Shown here: piece after piece, positions 11,501-21,877 of the stretch
Layout of the letters: every line of letters begins with the position of its first letter
How positions within the stretch are numbered: the first letter of the stretch is position 1
Origin: Scatophagus argus
Taxonomy: Eukaryota; Chordata; Actinopteri; Scatophagidae
Assembly (NCBI RefSeq): GCF_020382885.2
Contig: NC_058511.1
Coordinates: 2,449,501 to 2,513,500, forward strand
Direction of reading: 5' to 3'
Length of the DNA stretch: 64,000 nt
Made by a program: the position numbers and the translations under genes
The notes under the pieces: model-generated
What the model saw: the letters and a program-made list of their open reading frames with translations, nothing else
Told to the model about the DNA's origin: nothing
Database searches by the model: none

Positions 11501-14500
11501 CATGGCGGCAGGTCAGCGTGTATCCTGCTTCGTGTTGGTGTTTTGCTGTGGTTTGGAAAGAGAAACTGGGATCCAAACAGAAAAGGAAAGAGAGAAACAG
11601 AAAGACTTAAAAATAGAAGCAGAGAGAAGTAATGTAAGATAAAGGCCAGCAGCCTTTGTGAGAAGTCGCCCGCCCACATGCACTTTCTGCAGAAACGCTC
11701 GAGCTGATGGTCCTCTGACCTTTCAAAAGGTTCGGGTTTTGTTGGGAGCTCTGCTGCTCACAGACCTGCCAGCTCGCTACCAACGCACAGCAGGAAGTAC
11801 GTCTGCGGCTGAAACTTCTGCTTTTGGTTCGTTCGTTTGCCTCAAAGCGAAGTGAAAAGAGTGGAGCAGAGTGTGAGATGGCGTGAGACGAAGCCAAGTA
11901 AAGGCGAGCAGAGGGCGAAGTCCATCGAGTTATGCCGAAGGGTAATGCAGGGACGAAGAAACGGGAGCGGATGGCGTGAACTGATGCTGAGTAAAGTGAA
12001 CCGAAATCAAGTGATGTTAAATGAAGTGAACTAACATGAACCGCAGCAGAGTGAAGAACATTCAGCTGAGTGACGAAGGGGGGAATCTTATTGAGCAGAG
12101 CGGAGGGCCACCAAGTGACGAAGGTGAAGAAAACCGAAGTGAAGCGGGCCGATGTTCTTCACCTTCTTTCTCGTGTAGACGCTGCTGAGCGGCGCGACGT
12201 CGCAGTCTTTGTGTTTTCCGAACACTTTGCACATGGAGCATGTCGGCGTCTGACAGGAGAGGCAGTAGATGTTGATCTTCTCCTCTTCATGCTCGTCACA
12301 CATCAGCTGCTGCTGCTGCTGCTGCTGCTCTGGCTTTATGTCCCCGAGCCTTGAGGAGACAAGAAGTGGTATAAATCCAATGTCAATGTTCATGCACAGC
12401 TTTTTGTTTCCTCTTTCCACCGAACACCACATGGTATTACAGTACAGCTGGCTCTTAAGAAGCCCGTTCTGAAGCCCTGCTGACCAGGTGTAAACCCACC
12501 GTGACATAATCCACTGGCTTGTGGGCTAGTTTGACATTATGGCTGTTTTTTATTTGCTACGCCCCAATCCGACTGAGAAGAGCTCAGAGAAAAGCAAAAA
12601 ATATCTGCTGTGGGAAATAACAGAGGGAAGTATTTCTGACTTCGTGGTCACGTCGGATCCCATCATTCATAGAGAAGAGCTGACTGAGAAGGACTTTCTC
12701 TTATTCTGTCACCACGAGACAAACACTAGATTGCATACAGTTTAGTCAGAGAGCAAAATTAGACGTCAGTCAGGCTGAAGTTGGCTTGCTGTCAAACTCT
12801 GTTGAGGTCAGTTTAAAATGTTGGAATTACAAGGTGCAGACGTGTTCCTTTTAAGCCCCTTGGAAGTTCAAATGAGGGAGACAAACTCATCTTTTATACC
12901 ACTAAAAACACTCAGTAGTACATCCAGGGATTTACTCACAAGACAATCCAGAGGTAGAGTTTATTCCTTAGCACAGACAATACAAGAAGCAGTCTTCTTT
13001 GCCCCTAGCCATCTTTTTAATACACTTATAAATGGCCTTACAGGAAGACTAAATGGGAAACTTGGCCAGTTTTTAATCCCATCCACGCACTAGTGGCATA
13101 GTGTCCACAAGACTTGGCAACCCCAACTCTGCTGTTGAACCAGCTTAGCTTGCTGCTGTTATTGCTGACGTGTTTTGACGTCAGTGGATGATGGAAGAAC
13201 TACGCCAAGCGTTTGGCTGAGATCTCTGTTGTTTCTTTGCCCCATGGGAGCCAAGAGGGTGTCAATACCCACAACAGCTCAGTCAGACAAACTGAACATA
13301 TACGTCCTGTGTGGTTTTACGCCATTTTACACTGTGCAGAGTGTGATCTTCTCACTGTCCCACCAAGGCTGGTCTGAGAGGACCTCACATGGAGGTCACA
13401 TCAGCAGCTTCTATGGAAGCAGACACTGATGCAGTAAACGCTCCTTTGCACTCTGACGTTGGTGTCCCCGACAGAGACGATGATTAAGTAATGAGAAATT
13501 TTTCCACACGTGAAAAAAAAAATGATGATGAGACACTTGAAGTTACAAAACATTTGTGAACCTCGCTGTGGACAATCACATCTATTTTAGCCCACACAGA
13601 CAATGAGGGGAGTCCTGTCCTTCTGTCTCTAATTAATGCCAACATGTCTCTTCAGTACCAGTGACTCATCACGCTTCTATTTCGGAATAAAAGTGACAAA
13701 TCTACACCGAGGACAACTGAAATATCCGTGTCGAGTTGTAATTAAGTGTGTACGCTTATAAAACACACGCAGATGATCTGAAGAAGATCTGAAGATCTGC
13801 TTGGAACATTTTGTTCTTTATACAAGTTTGTAAGAAGCAATAGAAGTAACGCTTTCTATGAAGAGCAAAGCTATAGCGCATTATGGGTGTGTTCATAGTG
13901 TATTCATAATGCTTTATAACAACATTCATAAACACACTCAGAATGATTTCTGATGCACTGTATCAGCGTTACAGATGCGACTCATAAAGCGTCTCATGGA
14001 GGATTGTTGATTGTACTGCTTACTGTGATTTTAACACAACAAACTAGACTTTAAAGCCAACCAACAAATGGTAACACTGAATTTGGTTGGCTTAGAAGCA
14101 TTGTTAAATTTATTAATTATTAAAGAGATTCACAAGAGCACGTAAAACTGCAGCCCTGCTGAATGTCACAACTCAGCAAAACACCAAAAAGCTCACAGAA
14201 GGTGAGTTCACCATCTGAAATGAGAGAGCGGATGTCAAATTACATTGAATTAAAATTGTGTCCACCTGCTGATGACTGGACGTCTGTCAGTAAACTCCTG
14301 TTTCAGCCCCACGTTGTCCCCCAAAAACATCCTCATTTGTTTATTTTTGTTTTCCAGAGAAAATAACCAGCTTGTTACCATTTAAAAGCAACAGCTTGTA
14401 GTGTCAGAAAATGACAGATTTATGGTCTTTTCTCCCTTATAAACAACATCATTTAAGCATCTGTCTCTTTGAAGTAATCAGCCTCAGCTCCGCTTTACTG

Positions 14501-14873
14501 TCAACATATACAATAACAGAATACAATACTGCCCTCTGCTGGTAGTACCTCATATGACAACAACATGCGGTCTCACTTTGGACTCTGTGAAGACTTTTTC
14601 ACTGATAAAACTGTTAAGATGTGACAAATACTGAGGACTGGGAAGAGGAGGAAAAAATGCTTCATTGTTTTACAGATGAATTTAAAATATTTTTAAGTGA
14701 CAATGATTAAGTTATAAAAAAACAATCATCAGGTGCAGTTTATTTTTTCAGTTAATGTCATTATATCTGCATACAGCTGCATTACATTATGTGATGCTTG
14801 TCAATGCTAAATGATTGTAAAGTCTTTTTCTTTATGCTGATTTCTTACTCCGCACTGCTCACTCCGTCCTGCC

Positions 14874-14928
<55 letters not shown>

Positions 14929-15944
14929 CTGGAGGCCTCCTGTTGTCTGTAGAGGTCTATGATGTTCTCCACCAGCAGGTTCCTCTGCAGACCGTAGACT
15001 CCATGGCGGTCCAGCACCACCTCGTGGCGGCACGATGGACAGCGGAACCGACAGCCGCTGACAGCCACGCTGGACGAGCCGCGGGACTGCCACAGAGGGT
15101 TGGCTGACTGGGCGAGGAGAAGAGGGAGTGGACAGGTAAAAAGGCGGTCAGGTGTGACATGCTGTCAGAAGAAAATGAAGATTCATACTCTGATTTTCAT
15201 GGTTACAGAAAATCTAAATACTGTATATCTTTACTGTTCCAAAATATGTTGCCAGTGGAGGTTTGGCTAAGCTGATGATCAGTTCTTGGCCCCAAGTGGG
15301 ACCTGGATTATTCCTTCTCCCTGTTCACCGTTTCACCTGATGAGCCCAGCAGTTTGTAGTCTAATCCCAGCAGAAGGTGAGACACGCCTCCTTCTCTTTG
15401 GGGAAAGTGAATGTGTTGATGCTGAAAACCAATAAATACGTAATAAAACTGATGTGTTGCTACGGTTCACATGCAGCTACATTTGCTTAGCCAACTAACG
15501 ACAAACTCAAATAGATTAATAGTTTTTTCATGTCACCTGAGGCAAAGTTTGCTTTCGCAGCCTGCACATGTTCATGTCTTATGAGAAAAGAAATGTGGAG
15601 GACATTTGGTTGTGGTGTGTATTTAGCCATGTTTGGACAGACATATCACGAGCACATGGCTGGAGGGGGTTCAGAAGTCAAAACCAGATGAAATACGACC
15701 TCATTTTGAAATAATGACAACCCTGTAACCTGTCAAACAGACACGGGCTCACCTGGAAGATGTCACTGGCACACCTGCGGCAGAGGTTGTGCTGGCAGGG
15801 CAGGATGACCACGGGTTTGGAGAACATCTCCAGGCAGACCGGGCAGATCAGCTGCTTCTCCAGGTTCTCCATGGTGGCTCCTCTGCCAGCAGCGGGTCCA
15901 GAACTGCCTGCTGACGGAGGCTTGAAGCCGGCAGCAAAGTTCAT
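5525..15944 (-). CDS. trim54: trim54 (MuRF3), muscle RING-finger E3 ubiquitin ligase, complete
   Basis: A muscle E3 ligase that binds microtubules and sarcomeric M/Z-lines. Eight coding exons, all GT-AG and phase-consistent: 15944-15753, 15107-14929, 12349-12163, 10148-10053, 9905-9672, 7784-7762 (a 23-bp microexon), 6611-6487 and 5601-5525, giving 370 aa (human about 358). The RING has C34, C37, C50, H52, C55, C58, C87 and C90. The B-box begins near C141, the coiled coil spans about 187-296, a COS-like segment about 297-345, and the tail is acidic. The opening 'MNFAAGFKP' resembles TRIM54 rather than TRIM55 or TRIM63, and neighbouring dnajc5g and CAD fit human synteny. The start is the ATG at 15944, in frame with the RING. 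Oddities are a Gln7 run (132-138) just before the B-box and an exon 2 donor inside a GT microsatellite. Introns carry repeats A and B and CA/GT tracts. Confidence 0.93.
5859..5879. repeat. (CA)n microsatellite, trim54 intron
   Basis: A simple CA run in trim54 intron 7, between the last two exons. Similar CA runs lie at 7034-7058 and 8056-8076 in neighbouring introns. Confidence 0.85.
8890..9118 (+). repeat. dispersed repeat family A, copy 1
   Basis: It shares 'TATTGATTAATCTG', 'TTTAAGAAGCTGGAAACAGC' and 'TTTTGCTTGAAAAATTGATT' with the copy at 62605-62895. Minus-strand copies lie near 19838-20025 and 24090-24295. Without a database I cannot assign a class; it has no reading frame. Confidence 0.55.
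9118..9400 (-). repeat. dispersed repeat family B, copy 2 (inverted; trim54 intron 5)
   Basis: The reverse complement contains 'GATGTCACTTGGAGCCAGAG', 'AGCTGTCAGTCATGACGTTT' and 'CAGCGTGATAAGAACTACCT', matching 4620-4935. It abuts a family A copy (8890-9118) directly, which suggests nested or clustered insertion in this trim54 intron. Confidence 0.6.
10024..10047 (-). repeat. (CA)12 just inside trim54 intron 4
   Basis: On the coding strand (AC)n starts 5 nt after the exon 4 donor (exon ends at 10053; intron begins GTTAG). It is complementary to the GT tract that begins intron 2. Confidence 0.85.
11130..11390 (+). repeat. dispersed repeat family F ('TACTT'-rich), trim54 intron 3-4 region
   Basis: The region has 'CAGCTCCACTACATTTCAGA', 'TTCACTCCACTGCATTTCTT' and runs of 'AGTACTT' words. 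Similar word content occurs at 525-600 and 56720-56870. This pattern recurs in teleost non-coding DNA as I recall it. The boundaries are loose. Confidence 0.4.
11840..12160 (+). repeat. degenerate purine-rich 'AAGTGA' minisatellite-like tract in a trim54 intron
   Basis: The word AAGTGA or a one-base variant recurs many times, for example near 11845, 11994, 12009, 12025, 12113 and 12138, with intervals often near 15-16 nt. The copies are poorly conserved. The tract ends a few bases from exon 3 and is pyrimidine-rich on the transcribed strand. Confidence 0.35.
12307..12327 (-). repeat. trim54: coding (CAG)7 tract in trim54 exon 3
   Basis: Seven perfect CAG codons encode Gln132-Gln138, immediately before the first B-box cysteine (C141). 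Human TRIM54 has a short non-repetitive spacer here as I recall. The reading frame is intact on both sides. Confidence 0.85.
14874..14928 (-). repeat. (GT)n microsatellite forming the trim54 exon 2 splice donor
   Basis: About 27 GT units on the coding strand, with one interruption at 14901. The first GT is the donor dinucleotide of trim54 exon 2, which ends at 14929. No non-repetitive intron sequence separates the exon from the repeat. Confidence 0.9.
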
Positions 15945-17319
15945 CACCTCCAGGAGCGTCAGAAGAAGATGACGAGCAGAGAAACACGAGGTGAGGGATA
16001 TTCCAGCTCTTTCTTCTTGGATTAAATGATGAGATGTTGTTGCTGCTGTTTTTAGTCGTCTTTCCTCTCCGTCTTCTGTTCTTGCTCTCTCAAAGTCCGC
16101 TTCCCCAGCTGCCCATCCCTTTGGCCCCTCTGCCAGCCTTTCTAACCCCCATGTAAAGACCCTCCCACGCGTCCTGCCTCAGTCCCACAGCAGCCGTTGA
16201 TATTTTTAGCTCCTCAGTTTGTTCTGGCTTGGGTTACTGTCTAAACCGCGTTCCACAGTCAGACCAGAGGAACAGTCCAGGCGAGGATCATGACAGTGGT
16301 CAGCACCAGGGCTCAAATGATATTGTTTGTATGAAGTCTGATCCTTAAGAGGGGATCCTGGTGCCAAAATGCAACCTCTGGACGCCATGTTTGAGGTCAT
16401 TAGCACTACAGCATAAACATCTAGCTCAGGTTCTGTGCTTAGCCTTCTGTTAGTCACAACAGCCTTTGGCACATGGGGAGAAAAACCTGCTTTGGATAGC
16501 AGGGCCTATTTCTTCTCTCCTAGTCCAGTTAGCTTCTCCGTTAGCCTTTCTGATCACAGTCAAGCTTAAATAATACGTTGAAACAGCTTGTAAAAGTCAA
16601 CAGTGTAGCAGGAGAATTTGGCGGCACTGGAGGATCATGGACTAATGACCTCAATGTTTCCACAATCCTGACCCTGATCAGAGGATAACATGACTGAATG
16701 ACCGAAGCACTCCAAGGATTTACTTCTACCAGTGCTGCACAAGCCTCTGAGTTGTTTAAATAACTGTCAGGGGTTTATTTAAACATTAAAAAATAAAATA
16801 AAATGGCAATCTTAATCTGGATCCTTTGTAAAATTTCCTGGAGTGATGCCAAAATTTATCTTAACTTATCCTAATTTTCCTTTAATCTGTTTCCACTGAG
16901 AAACAAACAAACTGGACCAAATACATGATCAGGCTAATGACTGAATGAATGAATGGGTTCATTGGTCAATATTTTTAAAGATTCAATAAAAATAAATAAA
17001 AGCAATGAAATGTGATCTCATTAAGACATATCATTAGTATGTAAAAGTCAGACTGAGAGTCTAAACAGAAAGTGTCAGTGATCAATAACACAATAAATAT
17101 GCATGTAAATATATATAAATAATGTAATTATATCCATTTCATTTTAAGATAAAATATAATGGCCAGAAGCCTAATCAGCCCCACAGTATGACCTCTGACC
17201 TCTTTGTCAGCTCCACGTTGCCACTGAGGTCACTTCCTGGCGACCAAACACACGAGGTATTTGCTAATCAACAGAATGGAGTCGGATAAGTAGCCTAAGC
17301 TATTAATGGGATTACAGGA

Positions 17320-17329
17320 CTATTTATAG
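17320..17329. promoter_or_regulatory. perfect MEF2-type site CTATTTATAG upstream of trim54
   Basis: It matches the MEF2 consensus YTA(A/T)4TAR on both strands and lies about 1.4 kb upstream of the trim54 start codon. MEF2 drives striated-muscle genes, which suits trim54. A single 10-mer is weak evidence. Confidence 0.4.
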
Positions 17330-17422
17330 GCTCAGGGGTGGAGGGCTTCTGCACAATAAGCTAAACATACCAACACACGGCTATATTCATGCCTCTCTGC
17401 CACCAGCCCCACCACCCCCCTC

Positions 17423-17448
17423 CTTCTTCTTCTTCTTCTTCTTCTTCT
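17423..17448. repeat. (CTT)n trinucleotide tract
   Basis: A perfect CTT run following a C-rich stretch, upstream of trim54. It is non-coding. Confidence 0.85.
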
Positions 17449-18854
17449 GTAGAGCACATGTGGATTCATCCGTGACTGAAAGTAGTCCCCAGCAAACGTT
17501 CTCTTCGTTTTGGTAAAGCACATGATGAAAACTACAGCTGTTTTCGAGGGATTAATGAGGGTTTGTTTTAAAAATGAAACAATATATTTGTGAGATGTTT
17601 TTAAAGACCGACAGCTTCAGTAGGAACCAAAGGGCTTGTGCTCGAGTGCCACACTGTTTGATAGACAGCTGGTTTTGTTTTGGTGGCAATAACAACAGTT
17701 AGTGAAGTGCTTAAACAAGACACACCAACAGGCAGGACGTTATAAAATTCCCCTCTTTTATTTGTTTGAATGTCACAGTAAGTCATTTACAGATCATCCA
17801 CAGGGAACCCCACCCACACAAAAACTTCATCTACGCTGATAAAATGTCTTCGTCATATCTGGTAGCTTGTCTCACTGGTCAGCTGAGTGTAATGGGAACA
17901 CAGAGACAAAGACTATCCATCTGTCCTTGGAAGACTGTTAGCTCCGTGCTAACTAGCGTACATTAGCATTAGGCTAACAGGTTAGCAGAGAGCTTTCAAG
18001 CCAGCATTTTAGAGTAGACACACAAAAGACTTCACAGTCTGCGTTCGTCACATAAAACCCAATCTGACCAACAACCCAACCCCAACCTTTTTAGTATCAG
18101 TAAATTCAAACTGCAGTATGTCTATGTGACAAATAAAAAAAATGTATGTACACTGTTAAAACAGACTTTAATTCATAAAACATTAACAATAAGGAATTTT
18201 GTCATTTTTTTTGTTTTGAGTTATTTACAACAATTACAAAAATAATAAATAATATGTCTTCTTTCAGTGCTCCATGGCTTTTACACTCAAGTGACTTGAT
18301 TTAACAAGATCTGAAGAGAGACAAAAAAAAAAATAATAATAGTAATAATTACTCCTGAAATGTTATGGGAGGCTTGAAATTGCAGGTTTGGCTGACAGTT
18401 CCTCTCCGAAACACAAGCGATGGACTGATTTGTCAGAGCTGGTTTATGAACTTGGCTGCTGGTCGGACTTGTGGGTCTAAAAATGTTGTTTTGCAGTTAA
18501 ACGGTTAATATTGTGGGGTTTTAGCAGCTGGGAGATGAATTAAACTGTAGTCTTGTGTCCTAGCTTTCGTGCATTTTAAGCCCTGGCTTGATGCACAGAC
18601 ACTGTGGCATTTCAGTGTTGTGGGGGGGAAAAAAACCCCAAAGGAATAACCTTTAAAGGGATAACATTTAATTTAAAAAATAAAAAAAATAACCTACAAG
18701 TAACACAGCTCCACACTAGACAACAATCCTTCACTGCACATTAACCTGTTAACATCCACATAACCAAAGAAATCAGTGTTAAAAGCTTGTTTTAATAACT
18801 GCATAAAAAAACTCTTTTAAGTTCTTTCTACTCAAACAAGTCTGATTAAAAGGT

Positions 18855-18995
18855 TTCGGTCAACATTCTGGGAAATACGAATACTTTCTCTGCTTTCTTG
18901 CTGAGGGTTAGATAAGAAGATCAATATGATGCTCACATTGGTATGTTAGCCATCAGACGTTTAGCTTAGCTTAGCACAAACTGGAGCCAGAGGTT
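18855..18995 (+). repeat. dispersed repeat family E, copy 1
   Basis: 'CATTCTGGGAAATACGAATA', 'GGGTTAGATAAGAAGATCAA' and 'TTTAGCTTAGCTTAGCACAA' appear in order. An inverted copy with 'GCTAAGCTAAGCTAACCTTC' lies at 60685-60790. The class is unknown. Confidence 0.5.
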
Positions 18996-19837
18996 AAACT
19001 TTAAATATGTTGTCTTTGTACTGTTTTCAGTTGAGTATATGTCAAAAAAGATTTGCGAACTATCACATTGTTCTCTTTTATTAATATTAAACACAGTGTC
19101 CCTACTTGTTCAATCACTGCAAAAACCAGCAAAGAAAAAAAGAGAAATCATGGAAATCAGGAAATCATGTGCCGGGCTCTTTCTATAAAAACAGTGAATG
19201 AGAATATTTCCCAAAATGTCAAACTATTGATTTAACAGTGTTTACTAACCCTGGGGCAGGCAGATTAGCTAAACTATTTTAGACTGAAGATGTTTCAGTG
19301 CCCGTCTGTCAGGTCAGAGGACACGCAACCTCCAGCACATTTATGGTACGTTTCATACAAAGTCCACAAATTAATGTAGACGTAAATAAGGAATTAATAA
19401 CAAAGTAAGTGAGACGATGTTGAACTGGCGCAAATGTTCACCAAAATTACATTACAGGATGAATTGATCGTCATGGTTCTGGAAGTAAAGTGCGCTAAAG
19501 CTATCAAAGCACCTGTGTCAGAAATAAAACATGAAAACTTGAAAGTTGCACTTAATTGCTATTAGTTTGTACCAACTAGAGTAAACATCACTTAATGCCG
19601 CTCACATGATAGTGACTGTTGGCATGGTAACAGTTTATTCCTTTAAAGCCAGACCACATTGAACTAACTAATTAATTTAATCAGAACTGAGTGGAAAACA
19701 GCTCTTTAGCACAGCCTGCCAGCACTCTTCAAATCCAGTACCGTCCTGCACCAACCTTAATTAATCCTGACAAACAGTGGCAATAACTCAGAAAGGGGCC
19801 TTGAATGTCTCAATGTATAAGTTTAAAAATGGCTGAA

Positions 19838-20025
19838 ATATTCTCAAATATTCTCTGGTTCTGAAATCTGACAATTTGCTACTTTTCTCTTTGTTCTCTT
19901 TGTTAGGCGTAAACCGACTTCTGAAGACGCCACCTCGAGCTTTGGGAAACCGTGGAGGCCATTTTTCACTCTTTTCTGACACAGAGACAAAGCACGATAA
20001 CATTGTTTTGGTGAGTGTGGTGAAA
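19838..20025 (-). repeat. dispersed repeat family A, fragment
   Basis: On the minus strand it reads 'TCAGAAAAGAGTGAAAAATG' then 'GTTTCCCAAAGCTCGAGG'. This corresponds to the middle of family A, where the copy at 62605-62895 has 'AAAATGTCAGATAATTC' then 'TTTCCCAGAGCCCAAAGTG'. The boundaries are approximate. Confidence 0.4.
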
Positions 20026-21256
20026 CCTTGAGAGGATGAAAAGAAAATGAGACTTGACAAAGCATCTCAGGTGGTTGTGGTCACCGTGCAGTTTTGTGCA
20101 GCTGATCCAGATTCACTAAATGTTTCCGCGGGGGGGAAAAGCAAGAATCAATGATAAAAAAAGCTTCTTTTCACCAGTCGTGGTCATGTTTCTGTATGTA
20201 TACCTGGTCCTATTGCAATCCTCCACTGAACAGGACAACAACGAACACAAAATGCTGCATCGGAAGTTGTCTGTTGAGTCGCTGCTGCAATTATTAATCA
20301 AGGCACATCACCGTCACCATCAAGTCAAAGAGCAGGGTCAGAGGGCTTTCCGTACTGGAAGCTCAAGACAGAGCAGCAGAAAGCAGATTTACGGAGGAAA
20401 GACGCAGGACTTAATCGAACTGAAATAACAGTGTGTGAAATTTGCAGCAAAGAGGACGAAACATTATGAAAGCCAAAAAAGCTAGTGAGTATAAATCAGA
20501 AGGTTGCCCTCGCAGTGCAGTCTTAGTGAATCTGGACCTGAGTTCGTAGATTACCAAGTAACTTTAAAAGTTGGTGGTTTCCATAGTTTGTAACAATAAA
20601 AGATTAACAACCTGAATGTAGGCTTAAAACAACAAACTAGCACAAAGATAACCCTACGAAATGGCAACATACCCGCTTCGCAAGGTGCATAGGCCCAAAT
20701 GCATATTATACAAAACATCAACCAGAGTCTTCGTGGACTGGCAGGCTACACGCAGCCGTTGCCTTTGGGCTACCAATTAATCTGACTGCAACACAAGAAA
20801 GATCGCACTGATTCCGATCAGACAAAACAAAATTGAACAACGACCAGTCAACACTTAAATGCTGTTTCTTTTCCGTGGTATGCCGTCTGTCGCGGTCCAT
20901 TTCAGCCAATAGATTATGCTGCATGTTGTATGTCCGAGCGGGGTGGGTGGCACGTGAAGGTGTACAGGTGGTGGACGGGGACTTCTTTCATGTTTTGTGG
21001 TTTTTAAGTGTGTACTGTATTCCAGTGCTGTACAGGGAGGTGGGGGAGGTGGGGCAGGTAGAGGGTGGGCATGCATCCGGGGGAAAAAACAAAACAGAAC
21101 AAAACACATGCACTCTGAAGAAGGAGGCCTCGACTTCCCAATCTTCAGGTTTTGGCTCAGAGGTTTATCATCATCATCTGTTGCATCTGTTGCTTCTGCT
21201 GCGCCTGGCCCCGCCTCCCTCCCCCCCCTTCACGTTTGTGCATTCGTGTGAGAAGC

Positions 21257-21262
21257 TTTATT
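21257..21262 (-). terminator. candidate dnajc5g polyadenylation signal
   Basis: AATAAA on the minus strand, about 620 nt after the stop of the terminal exon (21878). It is the first canonical hexamer after that stop, with G-rich sequence following. Confidence 0.4.
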
Positions 21263-21877
21263 GGATGAACATTAGGGGGAGGTAATGCAATATTCAACTG
21301 ACAGATGGGAAGGACAATGTCTTCCACACCCCCAACGTCACGTCTGATGATGTGACTTGTTAGTTTTCTTTCCAAAACAAATTGAATAGAAGTGCTCCTG
21401 TTGGTGACACATGTCCAAAATGAAGGGAGGCGGATTCAGACAGAGACAAGACAAAAAAGATAATTCCAGTGGATTAATAACAAGGATAACCTTTCCGTGA
21501 TGGTTGTTTTTTTTGCCCTCACATCACCCTGTTTTTGCCAGCTTCCTGTCCAGTTTCACATCCTTACTGGTTGTAATGGGATGACAAGAACAGCTTAGTG
21601 AGGAGTCCAGGCATGTTGCCAAGCGTAGCTCTGGATGACGGAACTGCTAGCAGGATCACATCGAGGCCAGTCTAGGCTAAAGTATATGGCAAGCTGCGAG
21701 AACAACGAGGACTTCGGTTTTCAACAAGGTTTCTCAGTATTTTCAGAGCCCAGCTGGTAGTTTAATTTGCACAAATACTCCTCCATAACTCCAGTTCCAT
21801 GGAGGTTGCCAAGAGCCTTTAGGTGCCCACCTTACAGGAGCTGTCCAGTGGGTAGTTTGGGTAGGTTTGGGGGGAGG

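Larger units (their letters stand above)
15945..21256. other. intergenic region between trim54 and dnajc5g
   Basis: I see no coding exon. The part nearest trim54 should hold its promoter; a MEF2 site lies at 17320-17329. There is a (CTT)n tract at 17423-17448, a family E repeat at 18855-18995 and a family A fragment at 19838-20025. The longest plus-strand reading frame (20833-21285) has low-complexity, non-conserved composition. Confidence 0.6.

Noticed and set aside
12539..13429. Several 70-90 codon plus-strand frames upstream of trim54 exon 3
   Set aside because: They are in different frames with no shared domain, no transposon motif such as reverse transcriptase or DDE, and no credible splice sites linking them.
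15103..15110. Alternative trim54 exon 2 acceptor at 15104 (CAG before CCAACC)
   Set aside because: It breaks the reading phase; the acceptor at 15108 gives the in-frame 'FQSANPLW'.
20833..21285. 150-codon plus-strand reading frame
   Set aside because: It lies antisense to the probable dnajc5g 3' UTR, has His/Leu/Pro low-complexity runs from simple repeats, and shows no splice or family support.
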